In this document: one piece after another, positions 1-10,468 of the stretch
Layout of the letters: every line of letters begins with the position of its first letter
Position numbering within the stretch: the first letter of the stretch is position 1
DNA from: Nitrospinaceae bacterium
GTDB lineage: Bacteria > Nitrospinota > Nitrospinia > Nitrospinales > VA-1
Reading direction: 5' to 3'
NCBI GenBank assembly: GCA_029261475.1
Contig: JAJDBG010000043.1
Coordinates: 1 to 60,034, forward strand
Length of the DNA stretch: 60,034 nt
The notes under the pieces: model-generated
What the model saw: only the letters and a program-made list of their open reading frames with translations
Told to the model about the DNA's origin: nothing
Database searches by the model: none
Translations under genes and position numbers: made by a program

Positions 1-1
1 G

Positions 2-214
2 GCTGGAGTTGGCACAGCGGTCGGTGCTGGAGTGGGTGCTGTTGTCGGTGCTGTTATCGGTTCGCTATCGGGTAATGCCGGTGGGGGCGCGGCTACGGGT
101 GCGGCGGTGGGTGGAGCCGGTGGTGGTGTTTCAAGTGGTGCTGGGGCTGAGTCAATTTACAAGGATGCCTTCAAAAAATGCATGAGAAACCGGGGGCATA
201 AGTTACTCAATTGA
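2..214 (+). CDS. glycine-zipper protein, C-terminal part (5' end outside window)
   Basis: The reading frame is open to the left edge of the window, so only the C-terminal 70 residues are present; the internal ATG at position 32 is not a likely start. The visible part is almost entirely Gly, Ala and Val in the small-x-x-x-small pattern of glycine-zipper membrane segments, followed by a short polar tail (YKDAFKKCMRNRGHKLLN) ending at an amber-free stop. Glycine-zipper proteins of this kind are usually small outer-membrane or periplasmic lipoproteins; the signal peptide would lie upstream and cannot be seen. The polar tail containing a single Cys is like that of many 'glycine zipper family' proteins. 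The class is fairly clear, the function unknown. Confidence 0.7.
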   Translation, partial: AGVGTAVGAGVGAVVGAVIGSLSGNAGGGAATGAAVGGAGGGVSSGAGAESIYKDAFKKCMRNRGHKLLN

Positions 215-380
215 GCTAATAAACTCGGCTATGGATGGAATTTTGCAGTCGGATCACTCCTTATCTAAGACGGTACCTGCTCATACAAGAGAGCCTGCAA
301 AAGGCATTGATCATTGCCCCTAAGCGATTGTTGGGTTCTCTATATTCCTGCCTGCTTGACGGTGACATACCGGATAACGG

Positions 381-409
381 TTGCATCTTTTGCCGCTGCT
401 ATATATAAT
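381..409 (+). promoter_or_regulatory. sigma70-type promoter upstream of cysE
   Basis: A -35-like TTGCAT at 381-386 is separated by exactly 17 bases from a perfect -10 TATAAT at 404-409. The predicted transcript would start near 416 and give an approximately 85-base leader before cysE. The rest of the 215-500 gap shows no gene or other element that I can recognise. Confidence 0.5.
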
Positions 410-500
410 TTTTAATGGACGTTTTTGTTTTTTATATATTTACGTTTGTTCCAATATGAATTGGAATTACTCCAAGCTTGTTTCCGACACGGCATTTTAA

Positions 501-1172
501 ATGATTAAGCAAATAAAGGAAGACATAGCGGTTGCTATGGAAAAGGACCCTGCCGCTCGTAATGTGGTTGAGGTGTTGATCCTTTATCCGGGCGTACATG
601 CTTTGGTGGCTTACCGATTGGCACATGGATTGTGGAACCTTGGGTTTAAATTCGTGAGCCGCATGATCTCGTATTTTGCACGTTGGCTGACAGGTATTGA
701 AATTCATCCTGCCGCTGAAATTGGGAAACGGTTTTTTATCGACCATGGCATGGGAGTGGTGATTGGCGAAACATCGGTCGTGGGAGATAACGTATTTATC
801 TACCAAGGGGTAACTTTAGGTGGACTCAGTACAAAAAAAGGCAAGAGACATCCTACGATTGGAAATAATGTGGTCTTGGGTGCAGGTGCGCAGGTATTAG
901 GCCCCGTTCGCATTGGTGATAATTCCAAGGTGGGGTCTGGTTCCGTTGTCTTGCAAAATGTTCCCGAGTATTCCACTGTGATTGGTGTTCCCGGTCGAGT
1001 GGTATTTTCAGGTGCGGATAATATGACTGGTGAGGATGGCGAAGAGAGATTTCCCGATCCGGTTGCCCGTGTGATTGAGTGTATGCTGGAACGACTTCCT
1101 CAAATGGAGCGCGACATCCGTCAATTGAAAGAGGCCCTTCGGGTTGCTTCCGATTCTTCTGCTGAAAAATAG
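501..1172 (+). CDS. cysE: serine O-acetyltransferase (CysE/EpsC type)
   Basis: Transfers acetyl from acetyl-CoA to L-serine, giving O-acetylserine for cysteine synthesis in the cytoplasm. At 223 residues it is the short form without the long N-terminal helical domain of enteric CysE. A helical N-terminal part (about 1-70) is followed by a left-handed beta-helix of hexapeptide repeats from about residue 70 (IHPAAEIGKRFFIDHG, then VVIGETSVVGDNVFIYQGVT), with the His of the FIDHG motif matching the family's catalytic His. The repeats continue through HPTIGNNVVLGAGAQVLGPV and end at VIGVPGRVV. It lies 87 bases upstream of a cysteine desulfurase on the same strand, a common pairing of cysteine production and sulfur mobilisation. 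A good promoter lies at 381-409. The product is clear. Confidence 0.93.
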   Translation: MIKQIKEDIAVAMEKDPAARNVVEVLILYPGVHALVAYRLAHGLWNLGFKFVSRMISYFARWLTGIEIHPAAEIGKRFFIDHGMGVVIGETSVVGDNVFIYQGVTLGGLSTKKGKRHPTIGNNVVLGAGAQVLGPVRIGDNSKVGSGSVVLQNVPEYSTVIGVPGRVVFSGADNMTGEDGEERFPDPVARVIECMLERLPQMERDIRQLKEALRVASDSSAEK

Positions 1173-1259
1173 TAATTTCCCCCTGCATTCTCAAGGCCAG
1201 CTTGGTCTTCTGCTCGTAACCACTTAAATTAAAATAAATCAGTTTGAGGCTAGTAGTTT

Positions 1260-2402
1260 GTGCATTATTTAGATTATAACGCGACGACACCTTTGGCGGA
1301 GGAGGCTCTCGCTTCCATGCTAAAGGTTTTGCAGGATGATTTTGGCAATCCATCCAGCATTCATAGTGAAGGACGCAAAGCACGTGAGCATATAGATGTT
1401 GCTCGCATTGATGTTGCGAAATTGCTTGGTGCCAGACCGGGTGAGATCACTTTTACCAGTGGTGGGACGGAAGCCAATAATTTCGCCTTGCTCGGTGCCG
1501 CCATGCCGGCAGGGGCAAGGGGAGGGCGTATCATTTCGACGCAAGTCGAGCACGCCTCTATTCTCAATCCACTCAAGCAATTGGAGAATGATTATGAAAT
1601 CATCCTCTTGCCAGTGGACAACAACGGCCGAGTCGACCCTGCTGATGTTGAAAATGCAATTGACGATAAAACACTCCTTATTTCTGTGCAGTGGGCAAAT
1701 AGTGAGACAGGCGTTTTGCAGGATATCCAGGAGATTGGAAATCTGGCGCGTAAGGCAGGAATTTTATTTCACAGCGACATGGTTCAGGTTGCAGGGAAAA
1801 TGGCAATAGACCTGGATTCCCTGCCTGTGGATTTGGCCTCATTTTCGGCCCACAAATTGTATGGGCCAAAGGGAGTGGGGGCTTTGTATATCAAGCGAGG
1901 CTTGCGTCCGCTGTTCTCACCAGTGTGCGGTGGTGGGCAGGAAAAGAAAAGGCGTGGTGGAACTGAGAATGTTGCGGGAATTTCTGGTTTTGGAAAAGCT
2001 TGTGAATTGGCAAGGAAACGGCTTCAGGGTGAGGGTGCTCAAAATTTGAAGGAATTGGGAGAGTTTTTTTTATCGAAGGTGAGAGAAGAGATTTCAGACA
2101 TTCAGTTATTTGGTGATATTGAGGAAAAATTACCCAACACCTTTAACTTTGGATTTGCTGGGACTGAAAGCGATACTTTGCTCATAGGGCTGGATATAGC
2201 AGGTATCGCAGTGTCGGCAGGTTCGGCTTGTAGCTCTGGCTCGGGCCTACCTTCTCCAACCCTAATGGCAATGGGGATTTCAGAGGAAGTGGTCAATTCC
2301 TCATTGAGATTCAGTCTGGGATGGCAAACGACAGAGGAAGAATTGACCTATGTGGTAGAGAATTTAGCGAAACTGGTCAGGGTAAACCGTAAAAAACATT
2401 GA
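1260..2402 (+). CDS. iscS: cysteine desulfurase (IscS/NifS family)
   Basis: PLP-dependent enzyme that removes sulfur from cysteine as an enzyme-bound persulfide for Fe-S clusters and thio-cofactors. The start is a GTG with a GAGG about 10 bases upstream; it gives the family's typical N terminus MHYLDYNATTPLAEEA with no extension. The PLP lysine is K199 in FSAHKLYGPKG, and the persulfide cysteine is C324 in SAGSACSSGSG. An upstream HSD...QVAGK segment matches the cofactor-binding part of the fold. Length (380 residues) is normal. No iscU, iscR or nifU is nearby, so IscS and NifS cannot be told apart from context; the long active-site loop around C324 is of the group I (IscS/NifS) type. The neighbour cysE supplies the route to its substrate. 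Confidence 0.9.
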   Translation: MHYLDYNATTPLAEEALASMLKVLQDDFGNPSSIHSEGRKAREHIDVARIDVAKLLGARPGEITFTSGGTEANNFALLGAAMPAGARGGRIISTQVEHASILNPLKQLENDYEIILLPVDNNGRVDPADVENAIDDKTLLISVQWANSETGVLQDIQEIGNLARKAGILFHSDMVQVAGKMAIDLDSLPVDLASFSAHKLYGPKGVGALYIKRGLRPLFSPVCGGGQEKKRRGGTENVAGISGFGKACELARKRLQGEGAQNLKELGEFFLSKVREEISDIQLFGDIEEKLPNTFNFGFAGTESDTLLIGLDIAGIAVSAGSACSSGSGLPSPTLMAMGISEEVVNSSLRFSLGWQTTEEELTYVVENLAKLVRVNRKKH

Positions 2403-2569
2403 TTTTTTATGCAAAAGTGCATGATAGACCTAATGTCATTGCCTCAAAATTCGATACTAAACATAAGACTTACAAGCATATACATTTTTCTAAAGTTTAA
2501 AAAGCGAGACGTTTGTGAATTCAGGTGACCGGATTATCGTTATTTATTTGACGCTTTGGAGAAAATATG

Positions 2570-2598
2570 TTGACACTTCTTTCGTAGATTACTATAAT
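2570..2598 (+). promoter_or_regulatory. consensus sigma70 promoter (TTGACA-N17-TATAAT)
   Basis: A perfect -35 TTGACA (2570-2575) and a perfect -10 TATAAT (2593-2598) are separated by 17 bases. It faces the TPR lipoprotein gene at 2752 and implies an approximately 145-base leader starting near 2605. This is the strongest promoter match I found in the window. The remainder of the 2403-2751 gap has no recognisable gene. Confidence 0.8.
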
Positions 2599-2751
2599 CT
2601 ATTGAAAATTAAGGGTATATGGAGTAATAGAAATATTTAAACTCTCAGTATTTATTCGTAAAATCAGGTGAAAGGGAAGCTTGCCTTCGGGTATATCCTG
2701 TATTTGTCAGATAAAGCCCTAAAACCCGCCATTAAGGAGATTCTACCGCTC

Positions 2752-3720
2752 ATGCTGTCGTCAAACAAATTATCCCACCTATTTTTGGTTCTTCTGCTAT
2801 CCGCTTCTGTTGTTATGCAAGGTTGTAGTTATATTCCATGGATTGGAGAAGATGAGGAAGACATTGCCTTTGAAGACGATTTTGGCGATGAGGATGGTGA
2901 TTTTGGAATAGAAGGAGATGGCGGTGGTGGCGGTGGCAGTGACGAAGGAGACTTTTTTGCGGAAGAAGATGGGGAATTCTTGAATGTTGATGAGGAATTT
3001 TCCAACCCTGCGCAAAGCACAGCCAAGAACGAATTGAAGGGAGATGTCGAGAATTTACAGTCGCAACAAGGTGCGTTAGCTGGTAAGGTCCGACAAATGG
3101 AAGAGATGCTTAAGACCTTGGAGCCTAAAATAAGTGCGACTGAGCAGAGACTACAGGGAAGCCTTGCTGCGGCGCGCGGCAAGACCGAATTTTTGGAACC
3201 AGAGGTTGAACAGTTAAAGAAGCAAGTCGCCGCTTTAAATGCCGAAATCGCTCGATTGAAAGATATAGAAGCCAAAGCCGCGGCGGCGGCAGTGGCCAAG
3301 AAGGAAGAGGTCAAGAAAAAAAGGACAGTACGAAGAAGAAGGGCAACCCCGATTCCACCTGAGTACTCTAGAGCTCTTGCAGCTTACAGAGCCAAAAATT
3401 ATGATGAGTCCATCCTTCTTTTCCAATCCCTTTCTGTGAGCAATCCACCCGTAAGCTTGCGAGACAATATAGCTTTCTGGATTGGAAGTAATTATTTGCA
3501 GTTGGAAATGTTTGATGATGCCATCAAGCAATTTGAAATGGTGCTGAACAAATACCCGCGCGGAAATAAAACGCATGACTCGCATTATATGTTGGGTCTG
3601 AGTTATCACAAAATGGGCCAAAGTAGTAAAGCTGTGGAAATTCTTCAGGCCGCTTTAAAGGCAAATCCCAGTGCTGAAGTGCGTGGTAAAATTCAAAAGA
3701 CGCTGAACGAAATTCGCTAA
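2752..3720 (+). CDS. TPR lipoprotein with coiled coil (CpoB/YbgF-like)
   Basis: I place the start at the ATG at 2752 because it begins a proper lipoprotein signal peptide (hydrophobic LFLVLLLSASVVMQGC, with Cys as the lipidation site) and has AGGAG upstream; a longer GTG start at 2668 would bury that signal. After the Cys comes a very acidic, Gly-rich linker (about residues 30-80), then a coiled coil (about 95-180), a basic KKKRTVRRRR stretch, and C-terminal TPR repeats (from about 200). Coiled coil followed by TPRs is the plan of CpoB/YbgF, which links cell-wall synthesis with outer-membrane constriction, but no tol or pal gene is nearby. The TPR region closely resembles that of the lipoprotein at 51197-52036 (shared pattern: DNI-F-I-S-YY-L--Y...KYP-G...MLGL-Y--(M/L)GQ). 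A role in envelope assembly is inference. Confidence 0.72.
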   Translation: MLSSNKLSHLFLVLLLSASVVMQGCSYIPWIGEDEEDIAFEDDFGDEDGDFGIEGDGGGGGGSDEGDFFAEEDGEFLNVDEEFSNPAQSTAKNELKGDVENLQSQQGALAGKVRQMEEMLKTLEPKISATEQRLQGSLAAARGKTEFLEPEVEQLKKQVAALNAEIARLKDIEAKAAAAAVAKKEEVKKKRTVRRRRATPIPPEYSRALAAYRAKNYDESILLFQSLSVSNPPVSLRDNIAFWIGSNYLQLEMFDDAIKQFEMVLNKYPRGNKTHDSHYMLGLSYHKMGQSSKAVEILQAALKANPSAEVRGKIQKTLNEIR

Positions 3721-3753
3721 GAGTCCTTCCTATCCTTAAATAACTGGTTGCAG

Positions 3754-4890
3754 ATGAAAGTCGCCATCGTTCACGATTGGTTGACAGGCATGCGTGGTGG
3801 AGAGAAGTGCCTGGAGGTCTTTGTACGCCTGTTTCCGCAAGCTGACCTGTATACCCTCCTGCACATTAAAGGGTCTGTTTCACCGGAAATTGAAGATAGA
3901 AAGATAGCTGTTTCCTTTCTGCAGAACTTACCCTTTGTTCAATCAAAATACCGCTATTACCTCCCTTTGATGCCCTTTGCGATCTCTGGCTTTGATCTGC
4001 GCGATTACGACCTCGTTCTCAGTAGCAGTCATTGTGTGGCAAAGGCTGTTCGTGTTTCTCCCAAGGCATTGCATATTTGTTATTGCCACACTCCCATGCG
4101 GTATATCTGGGATCAGTTTGACCAGTACTTTGGTCAACCCGGATCTCCTAAGATGGCTTCCATGGCCATGAAAATAATCGCACCGGCATTGAGACGTTGG
4201 GATGTGAGAATGAACCGGCACGTTGATTTTTTCATTGCCAATTCCGAGCATGTCCAGAAGCGTATCAAAAAATATTATGACCGAGAATCCACCGTTATCT
4301 ATCCTCCCGTAGATACAGAATATTTCAAGCCACAAGGTTTGGTGAAGGGAGATTTTTTCCTCATTCTATCTGCGTTCGCTCCCTATAAGAGAGTAGATTT
4401 AGCGGTTGAAGCCTTTAATAAACTGGGGTATCCTCTTGTGATTATCGGGACGGGGCAGGATGAGGATAGGTTGCGTCGCCTTGCCAAGGAAAATATTCAG
4501 TTTAAAGGCTGGTTGGAACCTGACGAAATACGTTCCTATCTGGAGCGTTGCAGAGCCTTGATTTTTCCTGGCGAAGAAGATTTTGGAATAACTCCTGTTG
4601 AAGCGCAGGCAATGGGGCGGCCCGTTATCGCTTTTGGAAAAGGAGGCGTTCTGGAAACAGTTGTTTCGAGTTTTGGAAGCACAGTTGAAGACTCCTTTAA
4701 TTCGCAGGAACCCGCTACAGGTGTTTTTTTTAACGAACCTACAGCTGAAGCTTTGATGCAGGCAGTGGCGCATTTTGAAACGATAGAATCCTCCTTTGAT
4801 CCTAATTCCATCCGGCAAAAAGCCCAAAACTTTGATACGAAAATTTTTTCCGACCGTATCAAAAAATTTATCGACCAACAACTTTCCTAG
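3754..4890 (+). CDS. GT4-type glycosyltransferase (GT-B fold)
   Basis: Likely moves a sugar, perhaps mannose, from a nucleotide donor onto a lipid-linked surface glycan at the inner face of the membrane. The ATG at 3754 gives the typical start MKVAIVHDWLTGMRGGEKC; an in-frame TTG two codons upstream is less likely. The N-terminal half (about 1-185) is the acceptor domain; the C-terminal half contains FLILSAFAPYKRVDLAVEAF and the GT4 E-x7-E signature in PGEEDFGITPVEAQAMGRPV. It begins a same-strand run: 9 bases to the next gene, which primes the glycan, and then kdsB. The family (PF00534 with a GT4 N-terminal domain) is clear; the exact sugar is not. Confidence 0.85.
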   Translation: MKVAIVHDWLTGMRGGEKCLEVFVRLFPQADLYTLLHIKGSVSPEIEDRKIAVSFLQNLPFVQSKYRYYLPLMPFAISGFDLRDYDLVLSSSHCVAKAVRVSPKALHICYCHTPMRYIWDQFDQYFGQPGSPKMASMAMKIIAPALRRWDVRMNRHVDFFIANSEHVQKRIKKYYDRESTVIYPPVDTEYFKPQGLVKGDFFLILSAFAPYKRVDLAVEAFNKLGYPLVIIGTGQDEDRLRRLAKENIQFKGWLEPDEIRSYLERCRALIFPGEEDFGITPVEAQAMGRPVIAFGKGGVLETVVSSFGSTVEDSFNSQEPATGVFFNEPTAEALMQAVAHFETIESSFDPNSIRQKAQNFDTKIFSDRIKKFIDQQLS

Positions 4891-4899
4891 TCAACGTAA

Positions 4900-6289
4900 A
4901 TGCTGAAGAAACACAGTCAGCTATTTCTTTCCGGCCTGATTGCTGTGGACAGTCTTATTGTCCTGTTTTCCTGGTTTGCGGCTTACTGGCTTCGCATCAA
5001 CCTCACCTGGATTCCTCTCAGGGGGATGCCTTCGTTTGAAGCGTATGCCTGGTCTGCTATTCCTGTTTGGATTGTTTTTATATTCAACGCTAATAATCTT
5101 GGTTTGTATCGTCCGCTTAGAGGAAAAAGTTTTTCCTCCGAATGGGCCGTTATAGTAAAAGTCGTTATTTTTTCGGGACTCATGCTTTCAGCCCTTGCGT
5201 TTTTTTATCGGGGTGACTCATTTTCCAGGGTCATTGCTGCCTACTTTTTGGTTCTGTTGGTCATATTGTTGTCAGCGACCCATTGGGGCATTCGCATTCT
5301 GTTGATTCGTTTTAGAAAGAAAGGCTTTAATTTACGCCATGTCCTGATCTTGGGGGTCGGTGATCTGGCGCAGACACTTTCTGAAAAATTAAAACTCCAT
5401 CCTGAATACGGCTTTAACGTCGTCGGCTTTTTGATGGAGCCACAGGCCACTCCTGTCGAGACTATAGATAAAAAGAAAATTTTAGGGAAGTCCGAGGATG
5501 TTTCCAGAATCATAAAAGAGTTTGGCGTGGATCAGGTTTTCATAGCTTTCCCGCTAAAATCTCAAGGTTCGATAGAAGACGTTCTGGGTTTCTTGACAGA
5601 GGAAACGGTTACTATAAAAGTAGTTCCTGATCTGGTGCAGTTTGTGAGCCTGCAATCCGACATTGAAGAATTGGATGGGCTTCCTATAATCAGTATCAGC
5701 GATAACCCTTTGTACGGCTGGAATCTGGTCATCAAAAGAAGCGTTGATGTGGTTTTTTCTGCATTGGCAATTTTTTTATTGGCTCCATTGATGGCTTTGA
5801 TTGCTCTCGTTGTTAAACTGGAATCTCCGGGGCCAGTATTTTATCGTCAAGAGAGAGAAGGCTTGGACCGCAAGGTTTTTAACATGCTAAAATTCAGATC
5901 AATGAGAACCGATGCAGAGTCAAACTCGGGGCCTGTGTGGGCTAGTAAGGGGGATGACCGGCGAACCCGGATAGGAGCATTTTTAAGAACCACGAGTCTG
6001 GATGAACTCCCTCAATTATATAATGTCCTTAAAGGTGATATGAGCCTCGTGGGTCCGCGCCCAGAGCGACCTGTTTTCATAGACGATTTTAAAAAAACCA
6101 TACCAAAGTACATGTTGCGCATGAAAATGAAAGCAGGTCTCACTGGCTGGGCGCAGGTCAATGGTTGGCGGGGAAATACTTCTCTGGAAAAACGAATTGA
6201 ATTTGATCTGTATTATATCCAGAACTGGTCTCTGGGATTTGATTTCAAAATTCTTTTCATGACCGTATGGAAAGGTTTTGTCAATCCAC

Positions 6290-6300
<11 letters not shown>
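4900..6300 (+). CDS. undecaprenyl-phosphate glycosylphosphotransferase (WcaJ-like)
   Basis: Adds the first sugar-1-phosphate to undecaprenyl phosphate, starting synthesis of an exopolysaccharide or O-antigen unit. The N-terminal part has about four membrane helices (within residues 10-135), followed by a Rossmann-like CoA_binding_3 region (HVLILGVGDLAQTL, about 150-250). A further membrane segment (about 285-305) leads into the catalytic sugar-transferase domain with RQEREGLDRKVFNMLKFRSM, SLDELPQLYNVLKGDMSLVG and PRPERP. The final KAGLTGWAQVNGWRGNT is typical of WcaJ/EpsE/WbaP proteins. Length (466) is usual. The last 11 bases overlap kdsB. The likely sugar is glucose or galactose phosphate; this cannot be decided from sequence alone. 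Confidence 0.9.
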
Positions 6301-8715
<2,415 letters not shown>

Positions 8716-8740
8716 AGTTCCTTGGATTTACCAAATAAAA

Positions 8741-8774
8741 AGGGCACCCCCAAGAAGAGGGTGCCCTGAAAAAT
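8741..8774. terminator. bidirectional rho-independent terminator between pyrG and the Met/His-rich gene
   Basis: The 9-base arms 8741-8749 and 8759-8767 (AGGGCACCC / GGGTGCCCT) are perfectly complementary. An A-rich run precedes and a short AT-rich run follows, so the reverse strand has a T-rich tail (TTTTTATTT) after the stem. It sits between two convergent genes and can end both transcripts. Confidence 0.82.
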
Positions 8775-8804
8775 CTTTATAGCTAGCGACTTTCTGTCAA
8801 GGAA

Positions 8805-9128
8805 CTATCTCATGCTTCCTTCGGCCTTCTTTTTCATTGGTTGAACTTTCTTCTCCATGTCGGAGCTACCGCTTCCTTCTTCTTTCAGGTGCATGGCCTT
8901 GTCATCGTGTTTTTTGTATTCCTGATATTTTTGTTCAGCCATCCCTTCCGTTTTTTCCTTGTACTTAGAGCCTTCTTCCATATGACCGTCCATTTTTTTC
9001 ATCTGATGGTCAGCCTTTGCTCCATGTCCAGCATCCTCATGAGCGTCATCGTGAGCCCAGCCGTTGCCGGCCACCAAAGCAAATACGATAAAAAATACAG
9101 CCGGTATAGCAGGTAATAATCGTTTCAT
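8805..9128 (-). CDS. small secreted His/Met/Lys-rich protein
   Basis: A 107-residue protein with a clear Sec signal peptide (about 1-25, ending AGNGWA-HDD) and a mature part that is highly charged and rich in His, Met, Lys and Glu, with clusters such as HDDAHEDAGHGAKADH and MKKMDGHMEEG. No folded domain is recognised. An AAGGAG Shine-Dalgarno lies 8 bases before the ATG, so the gene is real. The His and Met clusters could bind Cu or other metals in the periplasm, but this is only inferred from composition. It stands alone, between the pyrG terminator and the SPOR gene, and is likely transcribed from the 9129-9358 gap. Confidence 0.65.
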   Translation of the reverse strand: MKRLLPAIPAVFFIVFALVAGNGWAHDDAHEDAGHGAKADHQMKKMDGHMEEGSKYKEKTEGMAEQKYQEYKKHDDKAMHLKEEGSGSSDMEKKVQPMKKKAEGSMR

Positions 9129-9292
9129 TTATGTTCTCCTTCAAATATCAATGATGTGAGGTTTGCCCTTAATTTAATGATAGCAGTGTACTAGGTCGAA
9201 CGAGAATACAATATCTTACAATTATACTTGGAAAAGTTAAGAGGACCGACTCTTTTTTTTAAATAAGATAATCTAGAAGGAGGGTGGAGAAC

Positions 9293-9319
9293 CTCAGCTT
9301 TCCCGAAAGGAAAGCCGAG
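9293..9319 (-). terminator. hairpin downstream of the SPOR gene
   Basis: Eleven-base arms 9293-9303 and 9309-9319 pair with one imperfect position, which is a G-U pair on the minus strand and an A-C mismatch on the plus strand. The minus-strand reading therefore fits better and it lies 40 bases past the SPOR stop codon. There is no good T run, so it may be a weak terminator or only a processing/stability hairpin. Confidence 0.45.
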
Positions 9320-9358
9320 TCTCGTTTTGCAAAGGAAGGAGGTGCTACTCAGTAAAAC

Positions 9359-10324
9359 TCAATGAATGAAACTATTTTGGAAACCGAGGTTAGCTAATTT
9401 GATCTTATCTTTTTTTGCTTTTTGAACGGTCTCGTAACCGTTGACCTGAACAGTGTAAGCGGTTTGTTTGACAGGCATTCTGGGAGTGCTGGCCGTAAAA
9501 CCTTTTTTATCCAAATCACTTTTAAGCTTATCGGCTGAAGATTTGGCGTGGAATTGACCGAGCGAGACAGCAAAGTCGCCTGTTTCCAGTTTTTTCAGAT
9601 TTGGTGTATAACCTTTTTCAGATAGAGATTTCATTCGCTCCAAAGCCAAATTCTCGCTTGGAAAAACTCCCGAAAGAACAACGTATTGTTGGACGGTCGT
9701 TATTTTACTCTTGAGTTCGGATTTGAATCCCTTTTTCTGGAGTTTCTGGGAAAATTTATTGGCATTGTCTTTGATTAAAAAAGCACCGACTTGAATGGAC
9801 CAACTTTTTTCAGCTTTTTTCTTTGAAGCTGGAACCGGCGCGACTGCGGCCACTTTTTTGACAGGATTAGGAACGCGTTTGACTTTTTTAATGACAGCTT
9901 GTTTATTCGTTGTCGTTAGAACGGCTTTGGTTATTTTCCCCGCCGTAGAGCTAGCTTTTGCTGGAGGTTTTAATGCAGACCGTTTCATTTCCGGTTTCAT
10001 TGGGGCAGGTTCCTCTTGAACCGGTGCAATTTTTTTAGGGTCAGTCAGTCCAGAAATCTCAGTTGGAATAGCGGTTTCTTCAACAACCGGCTTACTTGCT
10101 TCGAGAATCGCGGGATCGAGGGCTTGGGGATCATTGCCGCCTTGCACTAAAAAATAAACGACTCCCATAAGCGATAATGCTATGGTTGAAATTCCGACGA
10201 TTTTGGTATTTTTGCTACGAATTTCTTTTTCTGCGTCCAATTCAGCTTCGATCTCGGCATTTTCAGCCAATTCATCGATTTGTTTGCTATATTTGTTGAG
10301 AACTTCAATCGGCGTGTCGGTCAT
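9359..10324 (-). CDS. SPOR-domain membrane protein
   Basis: A 321-residue bitopic protein: a cytoplasmic acidic N-terminal tail (1-38), one membrane helix (VGISTIALSLMGVVYFLVQ, about 43-62), a long Pro/Ala/Lys-rich periplasmic linker (about 65-165), and a C-terminal region with SPOR repeats. The first begins WSIQVGAFLIKDNANKFSQK, a second follows near YVVLSGVFPSENLALERMK and a third SPOR-like unit begins FAVSLGQFHAKSSADKLK. SPOR domains bind denuded glycan strands of septal peptidoglycan, so a role in division or cell-wall turnover (compare FtsN, DedD) is probable. It is divergent from pyrD with 144 bases between. The linker's KK-rich stretches make orthology hard to assign. Confidence 0.8.
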   Translation of the reverse strand: MTDTPIEVLNKYSKQIDELAENAEIEAELDAEKEIRSKNTKIVGISTIALSLMGVVYFLVQGGNDPQALDPAILEASKPVVEETAIPTEISGLTDPKKIAPVQEEPAPMKPEMKRSALKPPAKASSTAGKITKAVLTTTNKQAVIKKVKRVPNPVKKVAAVAPVPASKKKAEKSWSIQVGAFLIKDNANKFSQKLQKKGFKSELKSKITTVQQYVVLSGVFPSENLALERMKSLSEKGYTPNLKKLETGDFAVSLGQFHAKSSADKLKSDLDKKGFTASTPRMPVKQTAYTVQVNGYETVQKAKKDKIKLANLGFQNSFIH

Positions 10325-10468
10325 GGGATTGTCTTGATTTGAGTGTTTATTTAAAATAACATCTAATTATAATAAATTAAGCTATGATTAGTATAATTTT
10401 ATAGCAACAAAATGTCAATAACTTTTAATAAATCAATAGTATAGGGTTTTATAGCTGAAAGGTGTGCA

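Noticed and set aside
853..1383. Minus-strand open frame of 176 codons opposite cysE and iscS
   Set aside because: It lies wholly opposite two well-supported genes and encodes no recognisable domain; a shadow frame.
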